Source: CAZRXG01 sp964603985
Lineage (GTDB): Bacteria > Chloroflexota > Anaerolineae > Aggregatilineales > UBA3940
NCBI GenBank assembly: GCA_964603985.1
Contig: CAZRXG010000036.1
Coordinates: forward strand, 1-44,920
Reading direction: 5' to 3'
Length of the DNA: 44,920 bases
The notes under the pieces were generated by a model. The model was not told the DNA's origin and did not search any database. It saw only the letters and a program-made list of their open reading frames with translations. Position numbers and translations under genes: made by a program. Below are positions 31,250 through 40,175 of the stretch, piece after piece (position 1 is the stretch's first letter; every line of letters starts with the position of its first letter).

Positions 31250-32317
31250 CTACGACGCCCCCTGCGCCACGACCTCAAGCAGCTTCTCGGTGATCGCGTC
31301 GAACGCCTCACTGCGGAAATCCTCGACCATCCCCCCGTCGCACAGCCGCGCCAGATCCGGGTTGAGCGGCAACTGCCCCAGCAGCGTCGTCCCCATCGAG
31401 CGCGCCGTCTCCTGCCCGTGACTGGGGCCGAACACGTTGATCTTCAGCCCGCAGTTGGGGCACGCGATGTGGCTCATGTTCTCCACCAGCCCCAGCAGCG
31501 GCACGCCCAGGTGATCGGCCATGTTGGCCGCCTTGCGAACCACCATCCCCGCCAGGTCCTGCGGTGAGGTGACCAGCACCATCCCGTCCAGCGGAAGCGC
31601 CTGTGTCACGGTCAGCGCGGCGTCCGCCGTGCCCGGCGGCAGGTCGATCACCAGATAATCGAGCGTCCCCCACACGATGTCGCGCCAGAACTGCTCAATC
31701 GTCCGGCTGATCAGCGGCCCACGCCACACCACCGGCTGGCTCTCGTCCTCCAGCAGCAGGTTGATCGACATCAGCTTGATCCCGGTGCGCGACTCGACCG
31801 GCAGCAGCCCGTCCGGCACCGCCATCGGGGTCTGGTGCGCGCCAAACATCATCGGGATGCTCGGCCCGGTGATGTCCGCGTCCAGCACTCCAATCGCCAG
31901 CTCGCGCCGCCGCAGCCACGTAGCCAGCATTGCCGCCACCGACGACTTGCCGACGCCGCCCTTGCCGCTCGCCACCGCCACCACGTGTTTGATCTGGCGG
32001 CCCGGCTGGGCGCGCGGCTCAAACCCACGCATGCGGGTGTGGAAGTCGGCCCGCTGCTGGGGATTCATCTGCACCGTCTCGACTTCCACCTCAAGCGCCG
32101 CGTCCACCCCTTTGATCGCCTCCCGGATCAGCTCGATCAGCGTCTCCCTGACCGGCACCTCCGGGGCGGGCAGCGCCAGCGTGACGCGCACCCGCTCGCC
32201 CTCGATGTCAATCGCCGGGATCATCCCCAGCTTGACCAGGTTTTGCTCTGGAATCTCAGGGTGCTTGACCGCTGCCAGCGCGTGATAAAGCTCCGACTCG
32301 GATACATTCTGGGGCAT
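31250..32317 (-). CDS. Mrp/ApbC-type Fe-S carrier P-loop ATPase
   Basis: A 355-residue protein of the Mrp/NBP35 family. The N-terminal DUF59 (MIP18-like) domain (residues 1-95) precedes a deviant Walker A, ASGKGGVGKSSVAAML, the switch I region DADITGPSIPMMFG, DLPPGTADAAL and the CxxC pair of CPNCGLKINVFG, which holds a bridging Fe-S cluster. These proteins carry Fe-S clusters to apoproteins such as radical SAM enzymes; one (amrS) is in the same directon. The ATG at 32317 follows AGGAG. It is divergent from the XRE-cupin regulator gene. Confidence 0.92.
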   Translation of the reverse strand: MPQNVSESELYHALAAVKHPEIPEQNLVKLGMIPAIDIEGERVRVTLALPAPEVPVRETLIELIREAIKGVDAALEVEVETVQMNPQQRADFHTRMRGFEPRAQPGRQIKHVVAVASGKGGVGKSSVAAMLATWLRRRELAIGVLDADITGPSIPMMFGAHQTPMAVPDGLLPVESRTGIKLMSINLLLEDESQPVVWRGPLISRTIEQFWRDIVWGTLDYLVIDLPPGTADAALTVTQALPLDGMVLVTSPQDLAGMVVRKAANMADHLGVPLLGLVENMSHIACPNCGLKINVFGPSHGQETARSMGTTLLGQLPLNPDLARLCDGGMVEDFRSEAFDAITEKLLEVVAQGAS

Positions 32318-32371
32318 GGCTCGCTCCTGTCGCTGCCTGTTGTGCGGGTAAATCCAGCTATCTATATCGTA

Positions 32372-32409
32372 ACACTAAAGTGTACAAATATCAACTATTG
32401 TGTTATAAT
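32372..32409 (+). promoter_or_regulatory. Promoter with palindromes upstream of the XRE-cupin gene
   Basis: TGTACA (32381-32386) and TATAAT (32404-32409) are 17 bp apart. A 12-bp palindrome, ACACTAAAGTGT (32372-32383), overlaps the -35 box. TAACAC (32370-32375) and GTGTTA (32400-32405) form a second, wider inverted repeat spanning the promoter. This would suit autoregulation by the XRE protein or control of the divergent Mrp directon. Confidence 0.6.
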
Positions 32410-32490
32410 GCGGGCGCAGGGCGGCCTATTGACCGGAAAATAATCTGTGTAATCTGCGTAATCTGCGGATTGAAAAAGAGCAAACCCGCC

Positions 32491-33081
32491 ATGACCGACC
32501 AGGACCGGCCCGACGTTGGACAGTGCATCCGGGCGCTGCGCGAGCGGCGCGGGCTGTCGCTGCGTGCGTTGGCCGAACGCTGCGGCCTCTCGATCAACGC
32601 CATCAGCCGCATCGAGCGTGGCGAGAACTCGCCCACCGTCTCCTCCCTCCACCTGCTCGCCACCGCCCTCGACGTGCCCATCACCGACTTCTTCGAGCAG
32701 GAGCACGAGTCCGCCACCGTGTTCGTCCGGCAGGGCCGCCGCCTGCGCTCCCAGAGCGACGGGGTCGCCATGGAGAGCCTGGGTCTCGGCCTGCAAAACC
32801 AGCAGCTTGAGCCTTTCCTGATGACCATCGAGCCGGGCGCGGGCGACGTTGAAGCGACCGTCACCCACCCCGGCGAGGAGTTCGTCTACTGCCTGGCCGG
32901 TGAGGTCGAGTACCGCGTCGGCAGCCAGACCTACCACCTGGAGCCCGGCGACGGCCTGCTGTTCAAGGCCAGCCAGCCCCACTGCTTCGCCAACCCGACC
33001 CCGGCCCCCGCCACCCTCCTGATCGTCTTCCAGGCCGCCGGGAGGAGCCATCTGGCCCACCGTCGCCACCTGGAGACGTGA
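32491..33081 (+). CDS. XRE-family regulator with C-terminal cupin
   Basis: A 196-residue transcription factor. The N-terminal HTH (residues about 10-65: IRALRERRGLSLRALAERCGLSINAISRIERGENSPTVSSLHLLATAL) is a clear XRE/Cro type. The C-terminal cupin (THPGEEFVYCLAGEVEYRVGSQTYHLEPGDGLLFKASQPHCFAN) has the usual small-molecule-binding fold. Such regulators control catabolism or stress genes in response to a ligand held in the cupin. The ATG at 32491 lacks a strong ribosome site; an upstream reading frame start is possible. The gene is divergent from the Mrp directon, so that operon is a natural target. Confidence 0.88.
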   Translation: MTDQDRPDVGQCIRALRERRGLSLRALAERCGLSINAISRIERGENSPTVSSLHLLATALDVPITDFFEQEHESATVFVRQGRRLRSQSDGVAMESLGLGLQNQQLEPFLMTIEPGAGDVEATVTHPGEEFVYCLAGEVEYRVGSQTYHLEPGDGLLFKASQPHCFANPTPAPATLLIVFQAAGRSHLAHRRHLET

Positions 33082-33157
33082 GCGCCGGGGGGGCGGTGGA
33101 TTTTGTGATGCGGTAAGAGAGGGTTTCGTAGAGTCGGGGGATGCCTAGCCCATGGGG

Positions 33158-36100
33158 TTAGTAATCTTCTCGCTCCTCCTCGTCTCTCGCTCTTTTTATT
33201 CTCCGCTCCAACTCAGATACAAATTCATCAATCCACTGTTTCACATTTTCATTGTCTTCTTCCTTCTCGAAGTCGAGCAACTTTTTCTTCTTGTTCTCAA
33301 GATGCAGGCTCTCAGGGCCTATCCAACCTTCCGCTCGGAAGTTTAACGACAAGCTACTGCGAACGTCCTCACGCTTCCCATATCTAACAAGTACCTCTCT
33401 GGCCCAGCATACTTGCCCTTCTTCTCGAAAGAGCCTTTTCGGTACAAAAGTTGCAAGATATCGGGCACGTTCTTCGACATCTTCATCAACCCACTGCCAA
33501 ACGATCTCACCTGGGAAGAGTGTTAGTGCACCTGCGGTCTCCTCAACCCCCCCAAAGACGCCCCTAAGCCACTGGGTAATCGCAAGTGCACGCATATCAA
33601 TAGGAGGGCCGATATATTTCACAATTTGCTCCCATACTTCTTCAGGGTGTTCTGCGGCAATCTGCGTAAGTAGAGAAGGGGGACGAAGACCGTATCTCTC
33701 AAAGATGGTTCCTCCCCGGGCGAAGTGTTCAAGAGTGAATTCAGCGATTTCCAGGCTTCTTGCTGGATAAAGATGAGCAAATGCGGTGCCTATCAACGTC
33801 CAGTGGTATTCGGACATTTGGCTATCTCTGACTGCTTCAGACTCGCGGGACAGCGAAGGGCTAGTAAGCAGTTTCAGTGTCAACTCCTCGGGTAGCCTGT
33901 GTTGGGATTCGCCACTAACGTAGTAAAAGGAATACAGATCGAGTGCAATGTAAACTGCGCGGTCATCCGGGTGAGAGAGCAGGAATTCAACCCATTCTCT
34001 GAAGGCATCTTCTGATAGTTGTCGGATTACACGTCCATAAGAAAACATCCGGAGGTGTCCTATATCGACGATGTCCTCTTTTGCGAGAGCAAGGATGCGC
34101 AAAGCGGCCTTGTCAGTAATTATTCCTGATCGCCAAGTCAATTCTGGCACCCATACTCTTAACTTCTCATCCTGCGATAAAATGTCTAGTTGCTCTTCCC
34201 ATTTGCTTTCGTCCCGCTCGCACAGGATACGGAAATAACCTCCGAGAAGGTATGCACTTGCGTCACCACTCGCCTCTTTTAGGGCTTCAACTATGGATGG
34301 GAGCAGTGAGTACGCCTCATCTCTCTTTCCAAGTTCATGGCCGAAGCGATAACCATTCTCGGCCTCCGTCGTTACCAGCCAGTCTAGCTCTGGGCGTAAT
34401 AGCTCTGGCTCGTTAATTGCCTGCTGAGCCAACTCTTCAATTCGCGGTCCCGCCCGATCAATCTGTTTGAACTCCTCATCAAGTTTATCTTCAACAAGAT
34501 CCATGCCGACGTAACGCTTCATCAAGGAGCTAAAGTCAGTGCCAGTAAGCTCCTCTTTCAACTGTGTCCAATCCAGCTTTGTTTTGTCAGGTAAATCTTT
34601 GCCATGATGACTAAGAGTCCGAATTGCTGTCTCAAGCACCTGCCTTTTATCAACGTATGGCTTCCGTGACAACTCATTCATGGTGTCTATAATCATATCG
34701 CTCAGGTCTTTGATCTGGCTCAACGTTCCAGCGGTGCGTAGAAGTACATCCACTGCCTCTTGGCGTTCTTCTTTTGGCAGGTCATCTACCTTGCCTGCCA
34801 AATACCGCCACACTTGTCGATAGGCGCTCCACACCTCCCCATACGTCTTGGGCATCCACGGTTCTGGTGGCTTACCAACAATTCGATATACATAGGCGCC
34901 CACTCCCCAATGCTGTGGGATGAGAACTTGTTCGCAGGCACGTAAAGCCAACAATCTACGTTCCTTGGAATCAGACTCCAGAGCTTCTCTGATAATTGGG
35001 AATCGTTCTTCAGGAGATGCTTCCGTGCGGGAAAGTTGCCGGAGCAGGCTCACTGGAAAAAGTTCAACGAAAGTGCGACTGGCATTATTTGACCAAGCTT
35101 CATTTTCCGCTTCACCGAGTGCCAAAAGAAGTCTGGCAGCGTCTTGAAACAGGTTCCCCCTTCTCGCGATTTCTTCCAATGCCCATACTAGGTTTATTCG
35201 GCCTGTTTTGAATTGCAACAGTTCATCTTTACTCCAGGCACCTATAGTGTTTTTTAGGCATCTCAGTGCTGGCTCAGGTTCAGCGATTGCCAGATAGCGA
35301 AAAAAGCGAGAACCGAACTCCGTGTTCAAATAATCAGGGCTTTGCTGAAATAGGGCCTCTAAAATCTCCCTTGCGACGCGTGAAGCAGCCGGAGAACCTG
35401 CGGCATACTCAAACATCTGGAAGTACCAATCGAGTAGCGTCCGTGGAAGTAACGTCAACTCATCCAAAGAGAACCGATGTATTTCCCACCACTCAATCCA
35501 CAGCTTTACGTGCAGAAGTTTGGGAGTAATGTAGAGAGTATTTTCACCCTGAAGGAGTCGGCGGTCTCTTCTAAGGTAATTGATGATTTCCTGAAACCGC
35601 GCCCAAGTAATCTGCTGATCTGCTCTCTGGATCATATCCGCAACAGTTAGGGCTTCTTCTTCGAAAGCCGGGACATAGCCGAACCGCTTGAATAGGGATA
35701 TATATCTGAGCACTAATCGTCTTTGTCGCACTTCCTCACTTGCTGGATCATCAGTATATGCAATGTAGCGATCCCATATATTGACTGTATCAGGAGGCTT
35801 CAACAGATCTTCCGGGTTATACTTCAGGTTCAGTCCAACAACATGAGCTACTCGTGGAGAACCACTGCATTCAGCCGCCCATCCGTATGCAATGTCCCTG
35901 GGAATATCATAGTCCTGGATTACGCCGCTTATTTGTTCTCGCTCCAAAGGGGGAACATCGAAATATCTTATATCACCCGAAGCAGCTTCGTATTCGTTGT
36001 AAATAGAGACAAGCTTTACTCTAGGGCTATGGCTCCTGAGTTTGTTCCAGATGTATGCCCTATCGTCTGGGTTGCATTCGTCAAGTACGAGGATCGCAGA

Positions 36101-36937
36101 GTACTCGCCTCGCAGCATCGCGGTCATTAAGTTGCTGCCTCTGAACCAACTAGCAGCATCGCAATAGACAACCAATGGTTGCAAGTCTTCGGTCCCAGTT
36201 GCTTCGAGAACGAGCTTTGTCTTTCCAATCCCAGCCTCACCCAGCACTCTTATGTGTACTGGTCTCTCATTTTGTCGCAGTTCAGCTTGGATTCCTGATA
36301 TAAGCTCATTTTGCGCCTCGCCAGCGATGAACCTCCTTTGCATTTCATCCTGCCTTGCCCATTCCCGGTATGTTTCGAATCTTGCAGGCTGACGGTTCAG
36401 TTCCAATGCTAACGCGGGGAATGGCTGAACAAAACCAATTAGCTGGTTCTGGCTAAAGACATTCACCCTGGCATTTCGGTATCCACACTCTTCAAAGTAG
36501 GACCTGAGATGCCCGATTGCATCTGCATGCCGAGGATCGACCAAATCCTGCCCAAAACAAACCAGGACATACCTTCCACCTTCATCAAGGCAATCCCTCA
36601 CCCTACCGGCCAGGTTCTGCTTGCGGGGGGGCTTATTACTGAACAACTCCCTCCTGACTTGGGACTCCTGCCACGGTTCAAAGCTCGTCCCAGTCTTTAC
36701 TTGGTAGCTATTGAGCCCACTTTCAATCAGTCCACTGCCTACAGGAATATCATCCGCCCTAACAGATGCATCGATCCCTTTATCAGGTACGTCTATACGC
36801 AGCGATACATTGATTCGACTTGATGGGATGCCTATTCGCGTTGCTTCTGCCCGAAGCAGTTTGCGGAAGACCTCAACTGCCTCCTCAGGGTTTAATCTTT
36901 CTAAATCTTCTTTTTGGACTGTCAGAATAGTGTCCAT
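33158..36937 (-). CDS. Large STAND-like NTPase with nuclease-like N-terminus, candidate anti-phage gene
   Basis: A 1259-residue protein. N-terminal residues 1-170 look like a PD-(D/E)xK endonuclease: a GIDASV turn with Asp56, then a YQVKTG strand with Gln79-x-Lys81. An ATPase module follows with Walker A GEAGIGKT (233-240), Walker B ILVLDE (Asp286-Glu287) and a GSPRVAH motif near 358-364 that fits STAND/AAA-type winged modules. The remaining 850 residues are helical repeats, as expected of a ligand-sensing region. Nuclease-STAND-repeat proteins such as Avs sense phage components and then degrade DNA. Composition is clearly AT-richer than its neighbours, indicating transfer. The ATG at 36937 has GAGG 9 nt upstream; a GTG at 36952 also fits. 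The family is not identified with certainty. Confidence 0.7.
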   Translation of the reverse strand: MDTILTVQKEDLERLNPEEAVEVFRKLLRAEATRIGIPSSRINVSLRIDVPDKGIDASVRADDIPVGSGLIESGLNSYQVKTGTSFEPWQESQVRRELFSNKPPRKQNLAGRVRDCLDEGGRYVLVCFGQDLVDPRHADAIGHLRSYFEECGYRNARVNVFSQNQLIGFVQPFPALALELNRQPARFETYREWARQDEMQRRFIAGEAQNELISGIQAELRQNERPVHIRVLGEAGIGKTKLVLEATGTEDLQPLVVYCDAASWFRGSNLMTAMLRGEYSAILVLDECNPDDRAYIWNKLRSHSPRVKLVSIYNEYEAASGDIRYFDVPPLEREQISGVIQDYDIPRDIAYGWAAECSGSPRVAHVVGLNLKYNPEDLLKPPDTVNIWDRYIAYTDDPASEEVRQRRLVLRYISLFKRFGYVPAFEEEALTVADMIQRADQQITWARFQEIINYLRRDRRLLQGENTLYITPKLLHVKLWIEWWEIHRFSLDELTLLPRTLLDWYFQMFEYAAGSPAASRVAREILEALFQQSPDYLNTEFGSRFFRYLAIAEPEPALRCLKNTIGAWSKDELLQFKTGRINLVWALEEIARRGNLFQDAARLLLALGEAENEAWSNNASRTFVELFPVSLLRQLSRTEASPEERFPIIREALESDSKERRLLALRACEQVLIPQHWGVGAYVYRIVGKPPEPWMPKTYGEVWSAYRQVWRYLAGKVDDLPKEERQEAVDVLLRTAGTLSQIKDLSDMIIDTMNELSRKPYVDKRQVLETAIRTLSHHGKDLPDKTKLDWTQLKEELTGTDFSSLMKRYVGMDLVEDKLDEEFKQIDRAGPRIEELAQQAINEPELLRPELDWLVTTEAENGYRFGHELGKRDEAYSLLPSIVEALKEASGDASAYLLGGYFRILCERDESKWEEQLDILSQDEKLRVWVPELTWRSGIITDKAALRILALAKEDIVDIGHLRMFSYGRVIRQLSEDAFREWVEFLLSHPDDRAVYIALDLYSFYYVSGESQHRLPEELTLKLLTSPSLSRESEAVRDSQMSEYHWTLIGTAFAHLYPARSLEIAEFTLEHFARGGTIFERYGLRPPSLLTQIAAEHPEEVWEQIVKYIGPPIDMRALAITQWLRGVFGGVEETAGALTLFPGEIVWQWVDEDVEERARYLATFVPKRLFREEGQVCWAREVLVRYGKREDVRSSLSLNFRAEGWIGPESLHLENKKKKLLDFEKEEDNENVKQWIDEFVSELERRIKRARDEEEREDY

Positions 36938-37062
36938 AGCATCGTGCCTCACGTTATACTAACTATCTCATTACTATTATTATACTGCAAAAGCCACATT
37001 TCTGCTGTTGGGGAGTAACGACGTGGCACGCCAATCAATCCGAAAAAGACCATTGGCATGTT

Positions 37063-37099
37063 GGTGGCAGCGAGGCAGGCACGGCATGCCCCTACCACC
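37063..37099. repeat. REP-like palindrome with GTAG on the minus strand
   Basis: GGTGG (37063-37067) and CCACC (37095-37099) enclose a GGCATGCC palindrome. On the minus strand the sequence reads GGTGGTAGGGGCATGCC, so GTAG stands at the foot of the stem, as in the elements at 11018 and 18106. Confidence 0.5.
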
Positions 37100-37106
37100 C
37101 GCCCCG

Positions 37107-37143
37107 GCTGATAGCTGATCGCTGACTGGCTGACCGCTGATCC
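37107..37143. repeat. Degenerate copy of the 15-bp repeat, inverted
   Basis: The stretch contains GCTGATCGCTGACTGGCTGA, close to the reverse complement of two units of the tandem array around 16631-16892. The repeat unit is therefore dispersed in this genome. Confidence 0.6.
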
Positions 37144-37180
37144 CTAACCCACCCCTAACCCATTTAGAACAAATGTCCAA

Positions 37181-37208
37181 TTGACAGCCCCCCACCCTAT
37201 GCTATAAT
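37181..37208 (+). promoter_or_regulatory. Consensus sigma-70 promoter
   Basis: TTGACA (37181-37186) and TATAAT (37203-37208), both perfect, are separated by 16 bp. Transcription would start near 37215 and run through the three-hairpin element to the transglutaminase gene more than 500 nt away. Confidence 0.8.
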
Positions 37209-37245
37209 GGGTAGAACGTTAGTTCTAGTTAGCGCCTGCGATGTC

Positions 37246-37459
37246 CGGCGCGTGGGCCTACTGCCGCAGCCGTACACCGCACCGCGCGGAAAGGATCATT
37301 TCGCGCACACGGGCAGCCGTCCGTACTGGGCCGCGCCCTCTACCGTGAGCGGTTGGCGTGTGGGGAGGGCCTACTGCCGCCCCACCTGGTCTCACGATGT
37401 GGGTACGTCAGCTTGCTCCGGTGGCCGGGCGTTGCGAGGAGGGCCTACTGCCGCCTCGC
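37246..37459 (+). ncRNA. Triple hairpin element with invariant core and covarying stems
   Basis: GGGCCTACTGCCGC occurs three times (37254-37267, 37367-37380, 37441-37454). Copies 2 and 3 share the longer core AGGGCCTACTGCCG, flanked by different but complementary arms: GTGGGG/CCCCAC (37360-37385) and GCGAGG/CCTCGC (37434-37459). Two base pairs have changed on both sides. Copy 1 has CGGC/GCCG arms with a larger internal loop. Each core forms a GGC/GCC stem with loop CTACT. The covariation argues for a conserved RNA or DNA hairpin bound by something, downstream of a strong promoter. I do not know this motif. Confidence 0.55.
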
Positions 37460-37734
37460 CAGGCCGGGTATGCGCGTGCGTTCCGCGCCACAAACGCCGA
37501 ACCGCACGCGATGGATGAGGCGGCAGCGTAAGTGAGCCACGCCAACCTGCAAGGTAGCTCATTTCTCCAACCGTGCGCCCCGGCAAATCCGCCGTTTGCG
37601 GGACACAAATCGAATATCCCGCCCCCACCGTCACCGCCGCGCCGGAACGAGTCTCACCCCCCCACCCGCTTCCCTGAACCTTTCCCCCCAACCACGTGTA
37701 TTTATGGTGCAGCACAAGCCTGAAGGGGCTTCCG

Positions 37735-40044
37735 ATGAAACGTTTCTGGACACAACTTCGCAGCGATCTACCCGGCCTGGCCCTGCTGGCCCCCCTGCTG
37801 ATGGTCGTATCAAGCTCGGTTGCCATCGCAGAGTGGACGGAGGGCCTGTGGCTCCTCTCGACCATCGCCATGCTGGCCTTGGTGGTGGGCTATCTGCTGG
37901 CTACCTCCTCCTTCTCCGACTTCACCGTCGTCCTCTTCGCAACCGTCTACGGTCTGTTCGCCGTCTGGCTGATCGTCGCCTCGCTCCTCCCGGAGAGCTT
38001 CACCCTGCGGCAGCGCACCTTCGAGCTGGCGCTGCGCCTGGTCACCTGGGTCGAGCAGGCGCTTGAGGGCGGTTTCAGCCGCGACAACCTGATCTTCGTG
38101 CTGCTGCTGGGGGCTTTGTTCTGGATGCTGGGCGTCAACGCCGCCGTGAACATCTTCCGCTCACAGCATCTGTGGCCGGCGACCATCCCGCCGGGGTTGG
38201 CGCTGCTGATCAACACCTACTACTACTTTGGCCGGGCGCGAATGGACCTGGCGCTGATCACCTACCTGTTCCTCACCTTCACGCTGGCCGTGCGCACCAA
38301 CACCGTCATCCGTGAGAAATTGTGGCGGAGCAAGCGCGTGATCTTCACGCCCGGCATCCGCTTCGACCTGCTGCGCGGGGGTGTGCTGGCCGGTGCGGCG
38401 CTGATCGCCATCGCGTGGTCGGCACCGGCAGCCGCCGCCAGCAACCGGCTCTCCTCCGCCTGGGACCGCTCGGTCAACCCCTGGCACCGCGTCCAGGATA
38501 CCTTTCAGCGGCTGTTCGGCGGCGTCGAGGGGAGTTCGGCGCTGACCGCCGACTACTACGGCGGCACGTTCCTCTCGATGGGCGGGCCGGTCAATCTGGG
38601 CAACACCACGGTGATGTACGTTTACGCGCCGGAGGGCCATCACTACTACTGGCGCTCCAAGGTGTTCGATCAGTACGACGACGGGCGCTGGTCGGCCAGC
38701 GTTGACCAGCGAATCCAGTCGGACTTTGGCGTGCTCAACAGTGAGGAGGACGTGGTCTATGCGCTGCGCCGGAACGTCCAGCAGCGCTTCGAGATCGCCA
38801 TCCCCGCGACGCGGCTGGTGTACGCCGCTCCGCAGCCGGTTTCGTTCGCCTCGCTGACGCTTTCCTACGACGTGAGCTACACCACGCCGGGCCAGGAGTT
38901 CGCGGTCGTTTCGACGGTGCAGGCGCGGGATCTCGTCCGCGCGGGCGAGGGCTACGCGGCTATCTCGTCGGTCAGTGTGGCCGATCAGACCAGTCTGCGC
39001 AGCGCCGGGACGGATTACCCGGCCTGGGTGCGCGAGCGCTACCTCGACGTGCCCACCTCGATCACCGCACGCACGCACGAGCTGGCGGCATCGCTGGCCG
39101 CGCCCCACGACAACTCCTACGATGTCGCCCGTGCGATGGAGAGCTACCTGCGGGACAACATCGAGTACGACGAGAGCGTCCCGCCGCCCCCGCGCGACGC
39201 CGAGCCGGTTGACTACCTGCTGTTCGAAAGCCGGAAGGGATACTGCAACTACTACGCCTCGGCGCTGGTCATCATGCTGCGGACGCAGGGCATCCCGGCC
39301 CGCGTTGCGGCGGGCTTCGGGCAGGGCACCCATGACCCGGAACTGGGTGCGTACCGGGTGCTTGAGTCGGACGCGCACGCATGGGTGGAGGTGTACTTCC
39401 CCGGCTACGGCTGGGTCGAGTTCGAGCCGACAAGCTCGGAGGCACCGATCATCCGGCCTGAAACCAGACCGCTTCCCGCCGCCGCCGAAGGCCAAAGCCC
39501 CGGACGTGAAGAGTCGGCTATCGAGGATGACACGCTCGCAGAGGAGGACAAGGAAACGCTGATGGGCGACAGGGAAAGCGGAGCGGAGGCCGGGCCGGGC
39601 TCGCTGCGGGCGCTGCTCAGGAGTCTGCGCGTCCCCGCGCTCGTTTCGTGGGTTCTGGGGCTGGCGCTGGTGGCCGCCCTGGCTACTATCGGGGTGTGGT
39701 TGTGGTTCGAGCAGTACGGGTTGGGCGGCCTGAGCGAGGTCTCGCGCTGCTATGCCCGCCTGAACGCTTACGCGCCGTGGGTCGGGGCCGACCTGGAGGC
39801 AAGCGCAACACCCTTCGAGCGCGCGGTGCGGCTGGCAGAGGTCACGCCTGAGGGCGAAGACCTGATCGACCGCATCACGGCGCTTTACGTCCAGGAGCGG
39901 TACGGACGCCCCCCTGCCACGCCGATGCACGCCGACAAGGCCAACGTGCGGGCGCGCCTGGCCTGGCAGAAGCTGCGCCCGATCTTCGTGCGCGCGGCCC
40001 TGGAGCGGCGGCTGGCGCAGCTCAACCCGTTCCGCAGGGCCTAG
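37735..40044 (+). CDS. Membrane-bound transglutaminase-like protein
   Basis: A 769-residue protein with six or so N-terminal membrane segments (DUF3488-like), a periplasmic or external transglutaminase core, another membrane segment (ALVSWVLGLALVAALATIGVWLWF) and a C-terminal DUF4129-like part. The core has Cys504 in KGYCNYYASALVIMLRTQGIPARVAAGF and His548 in SDAHAWVEVYFPGYGWVEFEPT; the third catalytic position is Glu564 instead of Asp. Family members occur beside MoxR/DUF58 genes, which are absent here. The ATG at 37735 follows GAAGGGG. Its mRNA probably has the long hairpin leader described above. Confidence 0.88.
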   Translation: MKRFWTQLRSDLPGLALLAPLLMVVSSSVAIAEWTEGLWLLSTIAMLALVVGYLLATSSFSDFTVVLFATVYGLFAVWLIVASLLPESFTLRQRTFELALRLVTWVEQALEGGFSRDNLIFVLLLGALFWMLGVNAAVNIFRSQHLWPATIPPGLALLINTYYYFGRARMDLALITYLFLTFTLAVRTNTVIREKLWRSKRVIFTPGIRFDLLRGGVLAGAALIAIAWSAPAAAASNRLSSAWDRSVNPWHRVQDTFQRLFGGVEGSSALTADYYGGTFLSMGGPVNLGNTTVMYVYAPEGHHYYWRSKVFDQYDDGRWSASVDQRIQSDFGVLNSEEDVVYALRRNVQQRFEIAIPATRLVYAAPQPVSFASLTLSYDVSYTTPGQEFAVVSTVQARDLVRAGEGYAAISSVSVADQTSLRSAGTDYPAWVRERYLDVPTSITARTHELAASLAAPHDNSYDVARAMESYLRDNIEYDESVPPPPRDAEPVDYLLFESRKGYCNYYASALVIMLRTQGIPARVAAGFGQGTHDPELGAYRVLESDAHAWVEVYFPGYGWVEFEPTSSEAPIIRPETRPLPAAAEGQSPGREESAIEDDTLAEEDKETLMGDRESGAEAGPGSLRALLRSLRVPALVSWVLGLALVAALATIGVWLWFEQYGLGGLSEVSRCYARLNAYAPWVGADLEASATPFERAVRLAEVTPEGEDLIDRITALYVQERYGRPPATPMHADKANVRARLAWQKLRPIFVRAALERRLAQLNPFRRA

Positions 40045-40090
40045 CGGGGGACGTTCATATTGGACACCTTTGGTGCAGGGGAACGAAGAC

Positions 40091-40122
40091 CCCCCTCCCC
40101 ACACCTGCGTGCGGAGAGGGGG
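40091..40122. terminator. Hairpin between convergent genes
   Basis: CCCCCTCCCC (40091-40100) pairs with GGAGAGGGGG (40113-40122) with one mismatch and a 12-nt loop. It lies between the convergent transglutaminase and small membrane protein genes. No T-run follows on either strand, so it may be a REP-type element rather than an intrinsic terminator. Confidence 0.45.
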
Positions 40123-40175
40123 CGGAGGCTAACCATCGGGCAGCCTTACTCCCGGCCCACTCGAACCGGCGGCGA

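Larger units (their letters stand above)
36938..37734. other. Long intergenic region with repeats, promoter and hairpin element
   Basis: No protein-coding frame is convincing. From left to right it holds a REP-like palindrome (37063-37099), a degenerate copy of the 15-bp repeat (37107-37143), a consensus promoter (37181-37208), three related hairpins (37246-37459) and a possible hairpin TGAGC/GCTCA (37531-37561). Sequence at 37562-37734 has no recognised feature other than the GAAGGGG ribosome site of the transglutaminase gene. Confidence 0.6.

Noticed and set aside
37207..37518. 103-codon frame across the three-hairpin element
   Set aside because: The repeated cores fall in different frames, the product is low-complexity, and stem covariation favours a structure over coding.
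38161..40104. Long open frame antisense to the transglutaminase gene
   Set aside because: The product is Arg/Gln/His-rich low-complexity sequence, as expected from the reverse of a GC-rich gene, while the plus strand has clear domains.
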